A stretch of 64,000 nt of DNA from Burkholderia sp. Nafp2/4-1b. Its GTDB lineage: Bacteria; Pseudomonadota; Gammaproteobacteria; Burkholderiales; Burkholderiaceae. Where the stretch lies: positions 124,001 to 188,000 of the forward strand of contig NZ_ML058624.1 in the NCBI RefSeq assembly GCF_003635165.1. Reading direction: 5' to 3'. The position numbers and the translations under genes are program-made. The notes under the pieces were generated by a model. The model searched no databases, was not told the DNA's origin, and saw only the letters and a program-made list of their open reading frames with translations. Positions within the stretch are counted from its first letter, which is position 1. Each line of letters starts with the position of its first letter. Shown one piece after another: positions 35,576 through 43,554 of the stretch.

Positions 35576-36325
35576 ATGAGCCGCGCATGGCTCGTCGGCG
35601 CCGGCCCCGGCGACGCCGATCTGCTGACGCTGAAGGCCGTGCGCGCGATCGCCGCGGCCGACGTGCTGCTCGTCGACGATCTCGTGAACCCCGAGGTATT
35701 GCGCCATGCGCGCGCCGACGCACGCATCGAGCACGTCGGCAAGCGCGGCGGTCATGTGTCGACGCCGCAGGAAACGATCGTCGCCGCGATGCTCGCGCAC
35801 TTGCGCGCGGGCCGCAGCGTCGCGCGGCTCAAGGGCGGCGATCCGTTCGTGTTCGGCCGCGGCGGCGAGGAACTGCTCGCGCTCGGCGCGGCGGGCTTCC
35901 CGGTCGAGGTCGTGAACGGCATCACGGCAGGCATCGCCGCGCCGGCCGCGCTCGGCATTCCGGTCACGCATCGCGGCGACGCGCAGGGCGTGATCTTCGT
36001 CACGGGCCACGGCGCCGGCGCCGACGAGCCCGACTGGCACGCGCTCGCCGCGACGCGGATGACGATCGTGATCTACATGGGCATTCGCCGCCTCGACGCG
36101 ATCGCAGCCGCGCTGCGCGACGGCGGCCTGGCCGGCGACACGCCGTGCGCGGCGATCGAGAACGCGACGCGCGACGGGCAGCGGCACGTGCTTGCGACGC
36201 TCGATACGGTCGTCGAACGCGTGGCCGCGACCGGCATCGGTTCGCCCGCGATCGTCGTGATCGGCCGCGTCGCGGCGCTTGCCGACGATCCGGCGGTGCG
36301 CGCGGCGCTCGGCGGCCGCGGATGA
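35576..36325 (+). CDS. cobA: Uroporphyrinogen-III C-methyltransferase
   Basis: The 249-residue protein is the SUMT enzyme that makes precorrin-2. It shows AWLVGAGPGDADLLTLKAVRAI, VLLVDDLVNPEVL, RLKGGDPFVFGRGGEELLAL and VVNGITAGIAAPAALGIPVTHR. The ATG at 35576 gives the correct family length. The next gene overlaps its stop by 4 bp. It supplies the first committed intermediate of cobalamin synthesis, so placing it behind a riboswitch controls entry to the pathway. Confidence 0.95.
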   Translation: MSRAWLVGAGPGDADLLTLKAVRAIAAADVLLVDDLVNPEVLRHARADARIEHVGKRGGHVSTPQETIVAAMLAHLRAGRSVARLKGGDPFVFGRGGEELLALGAAGFPVEVVNGITAGIAAPAALGIPVTHRGDAQGVIFVTGHGAGADEPDWHALAATRMTIVIYMGIRRLDAIAAALRDGGLAGDTPCAAIENATRDGQRHVLATLDTVVERVAATGIGSPAIVVIGRVAALADDPAVRAALGGRG

Positions 36326-36699
36326 TGCGCGTCGCGCTCGGCGTCGGCTTCCGCGCGGGCGTGACGGCCGTGCAACTCGATGCCGCGATACGCGCGGCGC
36401 TCGCGCACTACCCGGACGCCGAGCCGGCCGTCGTCGCGACACTCGCCGACAAGGCACGGGCCCGGCCGCTGCGCGCGCTGTGCGCGCGGCGCGGCTGGCC
36501 GCTCGTCGCGTTCGACACGGCACGGCTCGCGCAGTACGCCGGACCGGCATTGAGCGGGCCGTCGGCCGCGGCACTCGAGCGTTTCGGCGTCGCGGGCGTG
36601 GCCGAGCCGTGCGCGCAGCTCGCGGCGCCCGGTGGCCGGCTGCTCGGCCCCAAATCCATCCTGGGCGGCGTGACGGTCGCGCTCGCCGGCCCGCTGTGA
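36322..36699 (+). CDS. cobE: CobE / CbiG C-terminal domain protein
   Basis: The 125-residue protein matches the stand-alone CobE family: RVALGVGFRAGVTAVQLDAAIRAAL, ATLADKARARPLRALCARRGWPLVAFD and the C-terminal LLGPKSILGGVTVALAGPL. CobE is needed in aerobic cobalamin synthesis and resembles the C-terminal part of CbiG, but its exact reaction is unsettled. It is coupled to cobA by a 4-bp overlap. Confidence 0.92.
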   Translation: MMRVALGVGFRAGVTAVQLDAAIRAALAHYPDAEPAVVATLADKARARPLRALCARRGWPLVAFDTARLAQYAGPALSGPSAAALERFGVAGVAEPCAQLAAPGGRLLGPKSILGGVTVALAGPL

Positions 36700-36739
36700 A
36701 CCCTTTTCCTTTGTTTCGCTTTCGACAGGACGACTCCCG

Positions 36740-37342
36740 ATGAAGACCGATGCCGAATCCCATCAGCGGATGACCGAACGCCGCCGCGCCGGTCATGAAA
36801 AGAAGCAGGCCGCCGCCACGCAGGAAAAGGGCCTGCTGATCGTCAACACCGGCAACGGCAAGGGCAAGAGCACGGCAGCGTTCGGCATGGCCGTGCGCGT
36901 GCTCGGCCACGGCATGCGGCTCGGCGTCGTGCAGTTCATCAAGGGCGCGCTGCATACGTCCGAGCGCGACTTCCTCGGCGCGGTCGCGCAATGCGACTTC
37001 GTGACGATGGGCGACGGCTATACGTGGAACACGCAGAACCGCGACGCCGACATCGCGACGGCCCGCAAGGGCTGGGACGAGGCGCGCCGGATGATCGAAA
37101 GCGGCGAGTACCGGATGGTGATCCTCGATGAGCTGAACACCGTGCTGAAGTACGAATACCTGCCGCTCGACGAAGTGCTCGCGACGCTCGCCGCACGGCC
37201 GGCTTCCGTGCACGTCGTCGTCACCGGGCGGCATGCGCCCGACGCGCTGATCGATGCGGCCGACCTCGTCACGGAAATGCGGCTCGTCAAGCATCCGTAC
37301 AAGGAGCAAGGCGTGAAGGCGCAGCGCGGCGTGGAGTTCTGA
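36740..37342 (+). CDS. cobO: Cob(I)yrinic acid a,c-diamide adenosyltransferase
   Basis: The 200-residue protein is CobO/BtuR/CobA(Salmonella)-type. It has a Walker A NTGNGKGKST (residues 36-45), VVQFIKGA, GDGYTWNTQNRD and VILDELNTVLKYEYLPLDEV, ending with VKAQRGVEF. It transfers the 5'-deoxyadenosyl group from ATP to the cobalt. It lies 40 bp after cobE and 3 bp before cobB. Confidence 0.96.
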   Translation: MKTDAESHQRMTERRRAGHEKKQAAATQEKGLLIVNTGNGKGKSTAAFGMAVRVLGHGMRLGVVQFIKGALHTSERDFLGAVAQCDFVTMGDGYTWNTQNRDADIATARKGWDEARRMIESGEYRMVILDELNTVLKYEYLPLDEVLATLAARPASVHVVVTGRHAPDALIDAADLVTEMRLVKHPYKEQGVKAQRGVEF

Positions 37343-37345
37343 CCG

Positions 37346-38656
37346 ATGCCGGCCTGCCCCGCGCTGTTCGTCAGCGCGCCCGCGTCCGGCCAGGGCAAGA
37401 CCTCGGTGACGGCCGGCCTCGCGCGGCTGCATCGGCGGCTCGGCCGGCGCGTGCGCGTGTTCAAGACCGGGCCGGATTTTCTCGATCCGATGCTGCTCGA
37501 ACGCGCGAGCGGCGCGCCCGTGCATGCGCTCGACCTCGGGATGGTCGGTGAAGCCGGCTGCCGCGCGCTGCTTGCGGACGCCGCGCGCGACGCGGACCTG
37601 ATCCTGATCGAAGGCGTGATGGGACTGTTCGACGGCACGCCGAGCAGCGCCGATCTCGCGGCGGCGTTCGGCGTGCCGGTCGTCGCGGTGATTTCCGCGA
37701 AGGCGATGGCGCAGACGTTCGCGGCGATCGCTTTCGGGCTCGCGCGGTTCCGGCCCGAGGTGCCGTTTTACGGCGTGCTGGCGAACCGCGTCGGCTCGCC
37801 GCGGCATGCGGAACTGCTGCGGCAGGCGCTGCCCGACGACCTGCGCTGGCTCGGGCACGTGCCGGCCGACGCGGGCATCGCGCTGCCGGAGCGCCATCTC
37901 GGGCTGCACCAGCCGGCTGACATCGACGATCTCGATGCGCGGCTCGAACGTGCGGCCGACGTGCTCGCGCAGACGGCGCTCGTCGAATTGCCGCCCGCCG
38001 TCGCGTTCGTCGAACCGGACGTTGCGGCCCCGCTGCCGCGCGCGCTCGCCGGCAAGCGGATCGCGATCGCGCGCGATGCGGCGTTCTCGTTCATCTATCC
38101 GGCCAATCTCGCGCTGCTCGACGCGCTCGGTGCGGAACTGCGGTTCTTCTCGCCGCTGGCCGACGAACCCGTGCCCGACGCTTGCGATGCGCTGTTCCTG
38201 CCGGGCGGCTATCCGGAGCTGCATGCGGCGACGCTCGCGGCGAATGCCGTGACCGCGCGGACGATCCACGCGCACGCGGCGGCCGGCCGGTCGATCGTCG
38301 CGGAATGCGGGGGGATGGTGTATCTGTGCGAGTCGCTGACCGACGTGGATGGCGTGACGAGACCGATGCTCGGGCTGCTGCCGGGCCAGGCGACGATGCA
38401 GCGCCGGTTCGCGGCGCTCGGGATGCAGCAACTGGAGACGCGCACCGGACCGATGCGCGGCCACACGTTTCACTATTCGCGGCTCGACACGCCGCTCGAG
38501 CCGGTGGCGAGTGCTGCGCGGCCCGATGGCGAGCCCGGCAGTGGCGAAGCCGTGTATCGCTCCGGCGCGATCGTCGCGACGTACATGCACATGTACTGGC
38601 CGTCGAATCCGGATGCGGCGGTGGCGTTGTTCGGTGGGGATGTGTTCGAGACATGA
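37346..38656 (+). CDS. cobB: Cobyrinate/hydrogenobyrinate a,c-diamide synthase
   Basis: The 436-residue protein has an N-terminal P-loop dethiobiotin synthase-like domain (SAPASGQGKTSVTAGLARL, VRVFKTGPDFLDPMLL, LIEGVMGLFDG) and a C-terminal type 1 glutamine amidotransferase-like domain with LPGGYPELHA and the nucleophile cysteine in SIVAECGGMVYL. It amidates the a and c carboxylates, using glutamine and ATP, before cobalt insertion. It is the last gene of this plus-strand operon. Confidence 0.96.
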   Translation: MPACPALFVSAPASGQGKTSVTAGLARLHRRLGRRVRVFKTGPDFLDPMLLERASGAPVHALDLGMVGEAGCRALLADAARDADLILIEGVMGLFDGTPSSADLAAAFGVPVVAVISAKAMAQTFAAIAFGLARFRPEVPFYGVLANRVGSPRHAELLRQALPDDLRWLGHVPADAGIALPERHLGLHQPADIDDLDARLERAADVLAQTALVELPPAVAFVEPDVAAPLPRALAGKRIAIARDAAFSFIYPANLALLDALGAELRFFSPLADEPVPDACDALFLPGGYPELHAATLAANAVTARTIHAHAAAGRSIVAECGGMVYLCESLTDVDGVTRPMLGLLPGQATMQRRFAALGMQQLETRTGPMRGHTFHYSRLDTPLEPVASAARPDGEPGSGEAVYRSGAIVATYMHMYWPSNPDAAVALFGGDVFET

Positions 38657-38707
38657 GCGGCGAGCGTGCGGAGCGGCCGGCCTTCGACGGTACGACGCCA
38701 ACGGTCT

Positions 38708-38995
38708 TCAGGATTCGGGGCATGAATCGTGCGACCACAGGTGACCGGCCTTAACCGCAACGCGTTGCGCCCGCATGCGCGCCAGGAAGGTTTCCCCGTC
38801 GAACGTCTGGGGAGGCCCTGAAGCGTCCCCGGCGTCCAGCGCGTCGTGCAGCGCGCGCGCCTGCGCTTCGCGTGATCCGAGCGGCCGCAATCTCGCTCGT
38901 ACGGTGTCGCTATCGGAGCATCGCTCCGGCTGCACGTCGGTGCCGACGTACTCCGCAACGTGATCGTCTTGGGAAATAGATGCTTTTTGCGACAT
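38708..38995 (-). CDS. ParD-like antitoxin, apparently orphan
   Basis: The 95-residue protein follows the ParD/CC2985 antitoxin pattern: SISQDDHVAEYV, DSDTVRARLRPLGSREAQARALHDALDAGDASG and FDGETFLARMRAQ. A typical ParD ends shortly after LARxRA; here about 18 further residues follow. No ParE toxin frame is found on either side; the downstream neighbour is the convergent cobB. It may be a degraded relic or an antitoxin acting against a toxin elsewhere. Confidence 0.72.
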   Translation of the reverse strand: MSQKASISQDDHVAEYVGTDVQPERCSDSDTVRARLRPLGSREAQARALHDALDAGDASGPPQTFDGETFLARMRAQRVAVKAGHLWSHDSCPES

Positions 38996-39107
38996 GGTTC
39001 ACTTCGTTAGAACACGATGGGCATATACCAAGGCAATGTACATGCCGTATGTAATGGCTGGGAGCGGATTGTGAATGCCTAGCCGCAACCTCACCCCGCA
39101 TTCGCCA

Positions 39108-40271
39108 TCACACCAGAAACGCCTCCGCCAGCTTCACCCAATACGACGCACCGGTCGGCAGCGCCGCGTCGTTGAAGTCGTAGCCCGGGTTGTGCACCAT
39201 GCAGCCGCCCTCCCCGTCGCCGTTGCCGATGATCAGGTAGCAGCCCGGCCGCTTCTCGAGCAGGAACGCGAAATCCTCGCTGCCGGTGAGCGGCACCATC
39301 CCGTCGATCAGGTTCGCTTCGCCGACCCACTCGCGCGCGACGCCGCGGGCGAATGCGGTCATGTCCGCATCGTTGACGAGCACCGGGTAGCGGCGCTGGT
39401 AGTCGATCGTCGCGGTCGCGCCGAACACGGCCGCCTGCGCATGAACGACTTCCTTGATGCGCGTTTCGAGCAGGTCGCGCACCTCCGGTTTCAGCGCGCG
39501 CACGGACAGGCGCATCTGCGCGCGGTCGGGAATCACGTTCGGCGCCTCGCCCGCATGGATCGCGCCGACCGTGACGATCGCCATGTCGAGCGGCGACACG
39601 TTGCGCGACACGATCGTCTGCAGCGCGATGACGATCTGCGCGCACACGACGACCGGGTCGATCGCCTTGTGCGGCACCGCGCCGTGGCCGCCGCGCCCCT
39701 GCACGTCGATGATCACGGTATCCGACGACGCCATGAACGGCCCCGGCAGGAAGCCGAACTTGCCGGTCGGGAAACCGGGCATGTTGTGCATCGCGAAGAT
39801 CGCATCGCACGGGAATTGCTCGAACAGTCCGTCGTCGAGCATTTTCTTCGCGCCGCCGAGCCCTTCCTCGGCCGGCTGGAAAATCAGGTTCAGCGTGCCG
39901 GAAAAGCGGCGCTCGCGCGCGAGGTGCTTCGCGGCGGCAAGCAGCATCGCCGTGTGGCCGTCGTGGCCGCACGCGTGCATCTTGCCGGGGATCGTGCTCT
40001 GGTACGGCAGACCGGTCGACTCGTGGATCGGCAGCGCGTCCATGTCGGCGCGCAGGCCGAGGCGCTGCGCGCCGTCGCCGACCTTCAGCTGCGCGACCAC
40101 GCCCGTGCCGCCAAGCCCGCGATGGACCGTGTAGCCCCACGCCTGCAACTGCTCGGCAACGAGGTCGCTCGTCGCGAATTCCTCGAAGCCCAGTTCGGGG
40201 TGGGCATGAATGCGGTGCCGGATCTGGATCATTTCGTCGGCGAGGCCTGCGGGGATCACGCTGTGCGTCAC
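39108..40271 (-). CDS. M20-family amidohydrolase (hippurate hydrolase/aminoacylase type)
   Basis: The 387-residue protein has the M20D pattern: IRHRIHAHPELGFEE, LRADMDALPIHE, the metal-binding HACGHDGHTAMLL, FQPAEEGLGGAKKML and TGSEDFAFLLEKRPGCYLIIG. It hydrolyses an N-acyl amino acid or similar amide in the cytoplasm. A GTG start at 40271 is chosen because a GGAGA site precedes it at the right distance; it fits family length. It is divergent from the AbiEi-like gene. Confidence 0.92.
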   Translation of the reverse strand: MTHSVIPAGLADEMIQIRHRIHAHPELGFEEFATSDLVAEQLQAWGYTVHRGLGGTGVVAQLKVGDGAQRLGLRADMDALPIHESTGLPYQSTIPGKMHACGHDGHTAMLLAAAKHLARERRFSGTLNLIFQPAEEGLGGAKKMLDDGLFEQFPCDAIFAMHNMPGFPTGKFGFLPGPFMASSDTVIIDVQGRGGHGAVPHKAIDPVVVCAQIVIALQTIVSRNVSPLDMAIVTVGAIHAGEAPNVIPDRAQMRLSVRALKPEVRDLLETRIKEVVHAQAAVFGATATIDYQRRYPVLVNDADMTAFARGVAREWVGEANLIDGMVPLTGSEDFAFLLEKRPGCYLIIGNGDGEGGCMVHNPGYDFNDAALPTGASYWVKLAEAFLV

Positions 40272-40553
40272 GGTGTCGTCTCCTGTGTGCTGTGGGTGTG
40301 CTGGCAAGGATAGTCCGACGAGCAGCAACCGGACAGACGTAAAGTCGTCACGGAGACAACCTTTAGTTGCCAGCCGAGCACCCGCGACGGGCGACGGAGT
40401 CGGCGGACCACGCATACCGGCCGTCCGGACGAGTGCCCCGCCGGCTCAGCTCGTATGACACTGTGGGTTCGATCGCGATTGTCTGGCGGAGGAATCGTTG
40501 ATAGCCGTCCGAAATTCTGGAATAGTTCCGTTTCACCAAAGGGTTGGCCGTAG

Positions 40554-40610
40554 TTGTTCATTTTTTGACGCTTGTACATTTTTTGTGTACGCTGATAAAA
40601 AAGTGAACAA
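40554..40610. promoter_or_regulatory. Promoter with three copies of a TTGTNCA-T6 element before the AbiE-like operon
   Basis: TTGTTCATTTTTTG (40554-40567) and TTGTACATTTTTTG (40572-40585) are direct copies 18 bp apart. A third, inverted copy TTGTTCACTTTTTT lies at 40610-40597. A -35 TTGACG (40565-40570) and, after 17 bases, a -10 TACGCT (40588-40593) are woven between them. The AT-rich elements stand out from the flanking DNA. AbiEi antitoxins are known to repress their own promoters by binding repeats, so these are likely operators. The rest of the 350-bp gap holds nothing else recognised. Confidence 0.55.
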
Positions 40611-40623
40611 GCGAACCGCTCCG

Positions 40624-41694
40624 ATGCCCGACAACGCCACTCTTCCGACAGCGGAACAGCACGTGCTGAACGAAGCGTGCGCCGCGTTCGAACGCGCGAC
40701 CCGACGCTTCCACGCCCGGCCCGTACGCGTGCCGGCCGCATACCAGCCGCACGCCGACGCGATGATCCGCTTCCGCATTGCCGGGCAGACCTTCGAGATG
40801 CCGGCGGCCGTGAGCGTCGGCGTCGAATCCATGCAGGATGCGCGCGCGGCGCTGCGGCGCCGTGGCAGCGCGCCCGTGCCCGGCGAGCGGCCGCTGATGC
40901 TGGTCGCGCCGTACGTGTCAGCCGAACTGGCCGCTCGCCTGACCGATGAAGGCATTCCGTTCGTCGATACCGCCGGCAACGCGTGCCTGCTCCAGCCGGA
41001 GGCCACGGTGATGATCTCGGGCCGCCCGAAACCGGCCCGCATGCGGCGCCGGCAGGCGTCGCGCGCCACGACGCCGAAGGGGCTCGCCGTGATGTTCGCG
41101 CTCGCGACGCAGCCGGGCCTCGTCGCGCAGCCGTATCGCGCGATCGCGGCCGCATCGGGCGTCGCGCTCGGCACGGTCAACCTCGCGATGGACGACCTGA
41201 TCGCGCGCGGCCTCGTCGCACAGCGGCGCAACGGCGAACGGCTGATGCCCGACTGGCCACGCTTCTTGCAGGAATGGGTCGCACTGTATCCGAGCCGCCT
41301 GCGCGCGAAACTGCCGGCCCGGCGCTTTGCCGCGCTCGCCCCCGACTGGTGGCGCGACTTCGATTTCGCCGCCTTCGATGCGCGGCTCGGCGGCGAACCG
41401 GCGGCCGATCTGCTCACGCACGACCTGAAGCCCGCCGCGATCACCGTCTACACGCACGGCGCCGCGTCGAACCGCCTGCTCGTCCAGGCGCGCCTGCGCC
41501 CGGACGAGCACGGCGATGTCGAGTTGCTCGAAGCGTTCTGGCCGCCCTCGCCGGCGCTCGACTGGCGCGAGCAGGACATGCCGCTCGTGCCGCCGCTCCT
41601 GATCTACGCGGATCTCGTCTCGTCCGGAGACAGCCGCAACCTTGCCGCCGCGGAACACATCCATGACCGATACCTCGCCCACCTGCCCGCTTGA
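40624..41694 (+). CDS. AbiEi-like antitoxin / transcriptional regulator of a type IV toxin-antitoxin pair
   Basis: The protein has about 356 residues. The central part RPLMLVAPYVSAELAARLTDEGIPFVDTAGNACL resembles restriction-endonuclease-like or AbiEi-type folds. It is followed by a helix-turn-helix (GLVAQPYRAIAAASGVALGTVNLAMDDLIARGLV). The gene overlaps a nucleotidyltransferase toxin gene by 32 bp, the usual AbiE arrangement. The ATG at 40624 is used; a GTG at 40603 is possible. The assignment comes mainly from partner and architecture. Confidence 0.72.
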   Translation: MPDNATLPTAEQHVLNEACAAFERATRRFHARPVRVPAAYQPHADAMIRFRIAGQTFEMPAAVSVGVESMQDARAALRRRGSAPVPGERPLMLVAPYVSAELAARLTDEGIPFVDTAGNACLLQPEATVMISGRPKPARMRRRQASRATTPKGLAVMFALATQPGLVAQPYRAIAAASGVALGTVNLAMDDLIARGLVAQRRNGERLMPDWPRFLQEWVALYPSRLRAKLPARRFAALAPDWWRDFDFAAFDARLGGEPAADLLTHDLKPAAITVYTHGAASNRLLVQARLRPDEHGDVELLEAFWPPSPALDWREQDMPLVPPLLIYADLVSSGDSRNLAAAEHIHDRYLAHLPA

Positions 41695-42568
41695 AATCGA
41701 CGCGCGCCGGCCGCTCGAGCCGGCGGCGGTCGCGCTGCTGCAGGCGGTCGGCGCGGCCTGCGCGCGGCTCGACGCGGCATTCGTCGTGGCCGGCGCGACC
41801 GCGCGCGACATCCTGATGTGGCACGTCCACGGCATCCGGCCGGTGCGTGCGACGCGCGACGTCGACGTCGCGGTGTGCGCGGTCAACTGGCCGTTTCATG
41901 AACGGCTCGTCGATGCGCTCGTCGCGACCGGACAATTCGCCCGCGCGCCGAAGCATCGGCAGAAGCTGCTGTTCGACAGCGGTACGCCGGGTTTTCGCAC
42001 CGAACTCGATCTCGTACCGTTCGGGCCGCTCGAAACGCCGCCCGGTGAAATTGCATGGCCGCCGGGCGGCGACTTCGTGCTCAATGTGCTGGGGTTTCAG
42101 GAGGCGGTCGATACGGCGCTGGCCGTGTTGATCGGCGCCGGCATCACGGTGCCGGTGGCGAGCCTGCCGGCACTCGCGCTGCTGAAGCTGCTCGCGTGGA
42201 AGGACCGGCGCGCGCGCCAGAATAGCGACGCGTACGACCTGCTGTTCCTGCTCACGCATTTTCACGATGCGGGCGATCGCGAGCGCATCTGGGACGTCGC
42301 GCCCGACCTGCTCGAACAACATGGTTTCGAGCCGGAGCTGGCGGCAGCGGCGCTGCTCGCACGCGACGCGAAGCGGATCGCGTCACCGCACACGCACGAT
42401 GCGATCCGCGCGTTGTTGTCAGACGAAGCGACTTACGCGACGCTCGGGCAGGATCTGCAGGCCCGTGCGTTCGCGCTGTTGCCGGGTGAATTCAATGACG
42501 ACGCCGATCGGTATCTCGATGCGTTCCGTGGCGGCTTCCTCGCGAGTCCGCCCGTTCATCGGGAATGA
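41663..42568 (+). CDS. AbiEii-like nucleotidyltransferase toxin
   Basis: The 301-residue protein has a nucleotidyltransferase core: FVVAGATARDILM (the G-[GA]-[ST] loop) followed by RATRDVDVAVCAVNW, whose DVD supplies the metal-binding aspartates, and TELDLVPFG with a third acidic residue. The middle has LPALALLKLLAWKDR, the lysine-rich helix seen in AbiEii/AbiGii toxins that binds NTP. Such toxins modify cellular tRNA or other targets and are held in check by AbiEi. It overlaps the antitoxin gene by 32 bp. Confidence 0.78.
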   Translation: MTDTSPTCPLEIDARRPLEPAAVALLQAVGAACARLDAAFVVAGATARDILMWHVHGIRPVRATRDVDVAVCAVNWPFHERLVDALVATGQFARAPKHRQKLLFDSGTPGFRTELDLVPFGPLETPPGEIAWPPGGDFVLNVLGFQEAVDTALAVLIGAGITVPVASLPALALLKLLAWKDRRARQNSDAYDLLFLLTHFHDAGDRERIWDVAPDLLEQHGFEPELAAAALLARDAKRIASPHTHDAIRALLSDEATYATLGQDLQARAFALLPGEFNDDADRYLDAFRGGFLASPPVHRE

Positions 42569-42610
42569 CATGCTGCCGCGCGACGGCCATGCCATCGTGC
42601 CTGCACAGCC

Positions 42611-43033
42611 TCATGCCGAAGCGGCCCAGTCTTCGAGCGACAATCCCGCGACACGGTTGAATTCGCGACTATTGTTGGTGACGAGCACGGCGCCGGCCGC
42701 GATCGCGTGGCCGGCGATCGATGCATCGTTTGCACCGATCGGCGTGCCACGTGCGGCTAGGTCCACTCGAATCGCGGTCGTTGCATCGATCGCCGCGGTA
42801 TCCCACGACAGCACGCCGTCCAGCCGGGCGACAAAGTTCGTCACGAGTTCGGCATGCTTCGGCGATGCCTTTCTGCCGACTGAGCCGAACCGCATCTCGG
42901 CATAGGTAATCGCCGATACGACGATCCGGTGCTGCGCATTGACGCAGGACTGCAATCGGGACAACACCACGGGCGGCCGCTCGCGCATGATGAACGAACA
43001 AATGTTCGTATCGAGCATGTAGAGCGTGGTCAC
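42611..43033 (-). CDS. vapC: VapC-type PIN-domain toxin
   Basis: The 140-residue PIN-domain protein has the acidic residues expected: D8 in YMLDTNICSFIM, E in VSAITYAEMRFG, and D in GANDASIAGHAIAAGAVLVTNN. VapC toxins cleave RNA, often initiator tRNA or rRNA. Its start overlaps the end of vapB by 4 bp, and the two form a typical autoregulated pair. Confidence 0.93.
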   Translation of the reverse strand: MTTLYMLDTNICSFIMRERPPVVLSRLQSCVNAQHRIVVSAITYAEMRFGSVGRKASPKHAELVTNFVARLDGVLSWDTAAIDATTAIRVDLAARGTPIGANDASIAGHAIAAGAVLVTNNSREFNRVAGLSLEDWAASA

Positions 43034-43296
43034 CGGCCGGGCTCCGTCGGTGCATCGTCATCGGCGCTGGACAGGTCGAAACGGCCGGATTCGACGACGG
43101 TCGGGCGCGTGGCCAGGAAGTCGGCATCGGCCAGCGGTTCATTGGCGAACGACAACCACGTCGGGCGCACCGGCCGCAGCAGCAGCGTGTCGCCCTCGCG
43201 GCGGATCTCGAGTTCGGTCACACCCTCGAATTCCATGTCCTTCGGGATGCGGATGGCCTGATTGCGGGCATTCTTGAAAATGGAAACGGTGCGCAT
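43030..43296 (-). CDS. vapB: VapB-type antitoxin
   Basis: The 88-residue protein has an N-terminal AbrB/MazE-like swapped-hairpin DNA-binding domain (VSIFKNARNQAIRIPKDMEFEGVTELEIRREGDTLLLRPV) and a C-terminal tail that should wrap the toxin. The ATG at 43296 is favoured over an ATG 12 bp upstream by a GGAG site at the right spacing. It should bind the perfect palindrome in its promoter. Confidence 0.92.
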   Translation of the reverse strand: MRTVSIFKNARNQAIRIPKDMEFEGVTELEIRREGDTLLLRPVRPTWLSFANEPLADADFLATRPTVVESGRFDLSSADDDAPTEPGR

Positions 43297-43325
43297 GAGC
43301 CACTCCATGGGAGTACGATGCGCCC

Positions 43326-43353
43326 ATTCTAAACATATGCTGGCATATGTCAA
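43326..43353 (-). promoter_or_regulatory. vapBC promoter with overlapping palindromic operator
   Basis: On the minus strand TTGACA (43353-43348) and TAGAAT (43331-43326) are 16 bases apart, a good sigma-70 promoter. Between and over them lies the 18-bp palindrome ACATATGC-TG-GCATATGT (43333-43350) with perfect 8-bp arms. Autorepression by VapB or VapBC is the natural reading. Confidence 0.72.
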
Positions 43354-43554
43354 TGTAGGGGAGCGCGGAACGAGAATCGCGCTCACTGCTGTCCCGGGCG
43401 TGCTTTGCATGTCGTCACGACCTGTGTGGTTGAGGGAGAGATCCATTCTTCCTCATACCGTGCGCCCGTTCCATATCCCGAACGGCCGATCCTCGGCCCT
43501 GGTGAGCCGCGCGAAGCATCATCCAGCCGCGCCGGCACTTCGCGCCCTCTCCCG

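Noticed and set aside
35219-38701. Minus-strand open frame of about 1,160 codons
   Set aside because: It is antisense to the cobA-cobE-cobO-cobB operon, whose proteins have all expected family motifs.
43480-43506. Short hairpins (CCGTTC...GAACGG and GGCCGA-TCC-TCGGCC) after orbL as an operon terminator
   Set aside because: They have stems of six pairs and no T-run, and similar short palindromes are frequent by chance in this GC-rich DNA.
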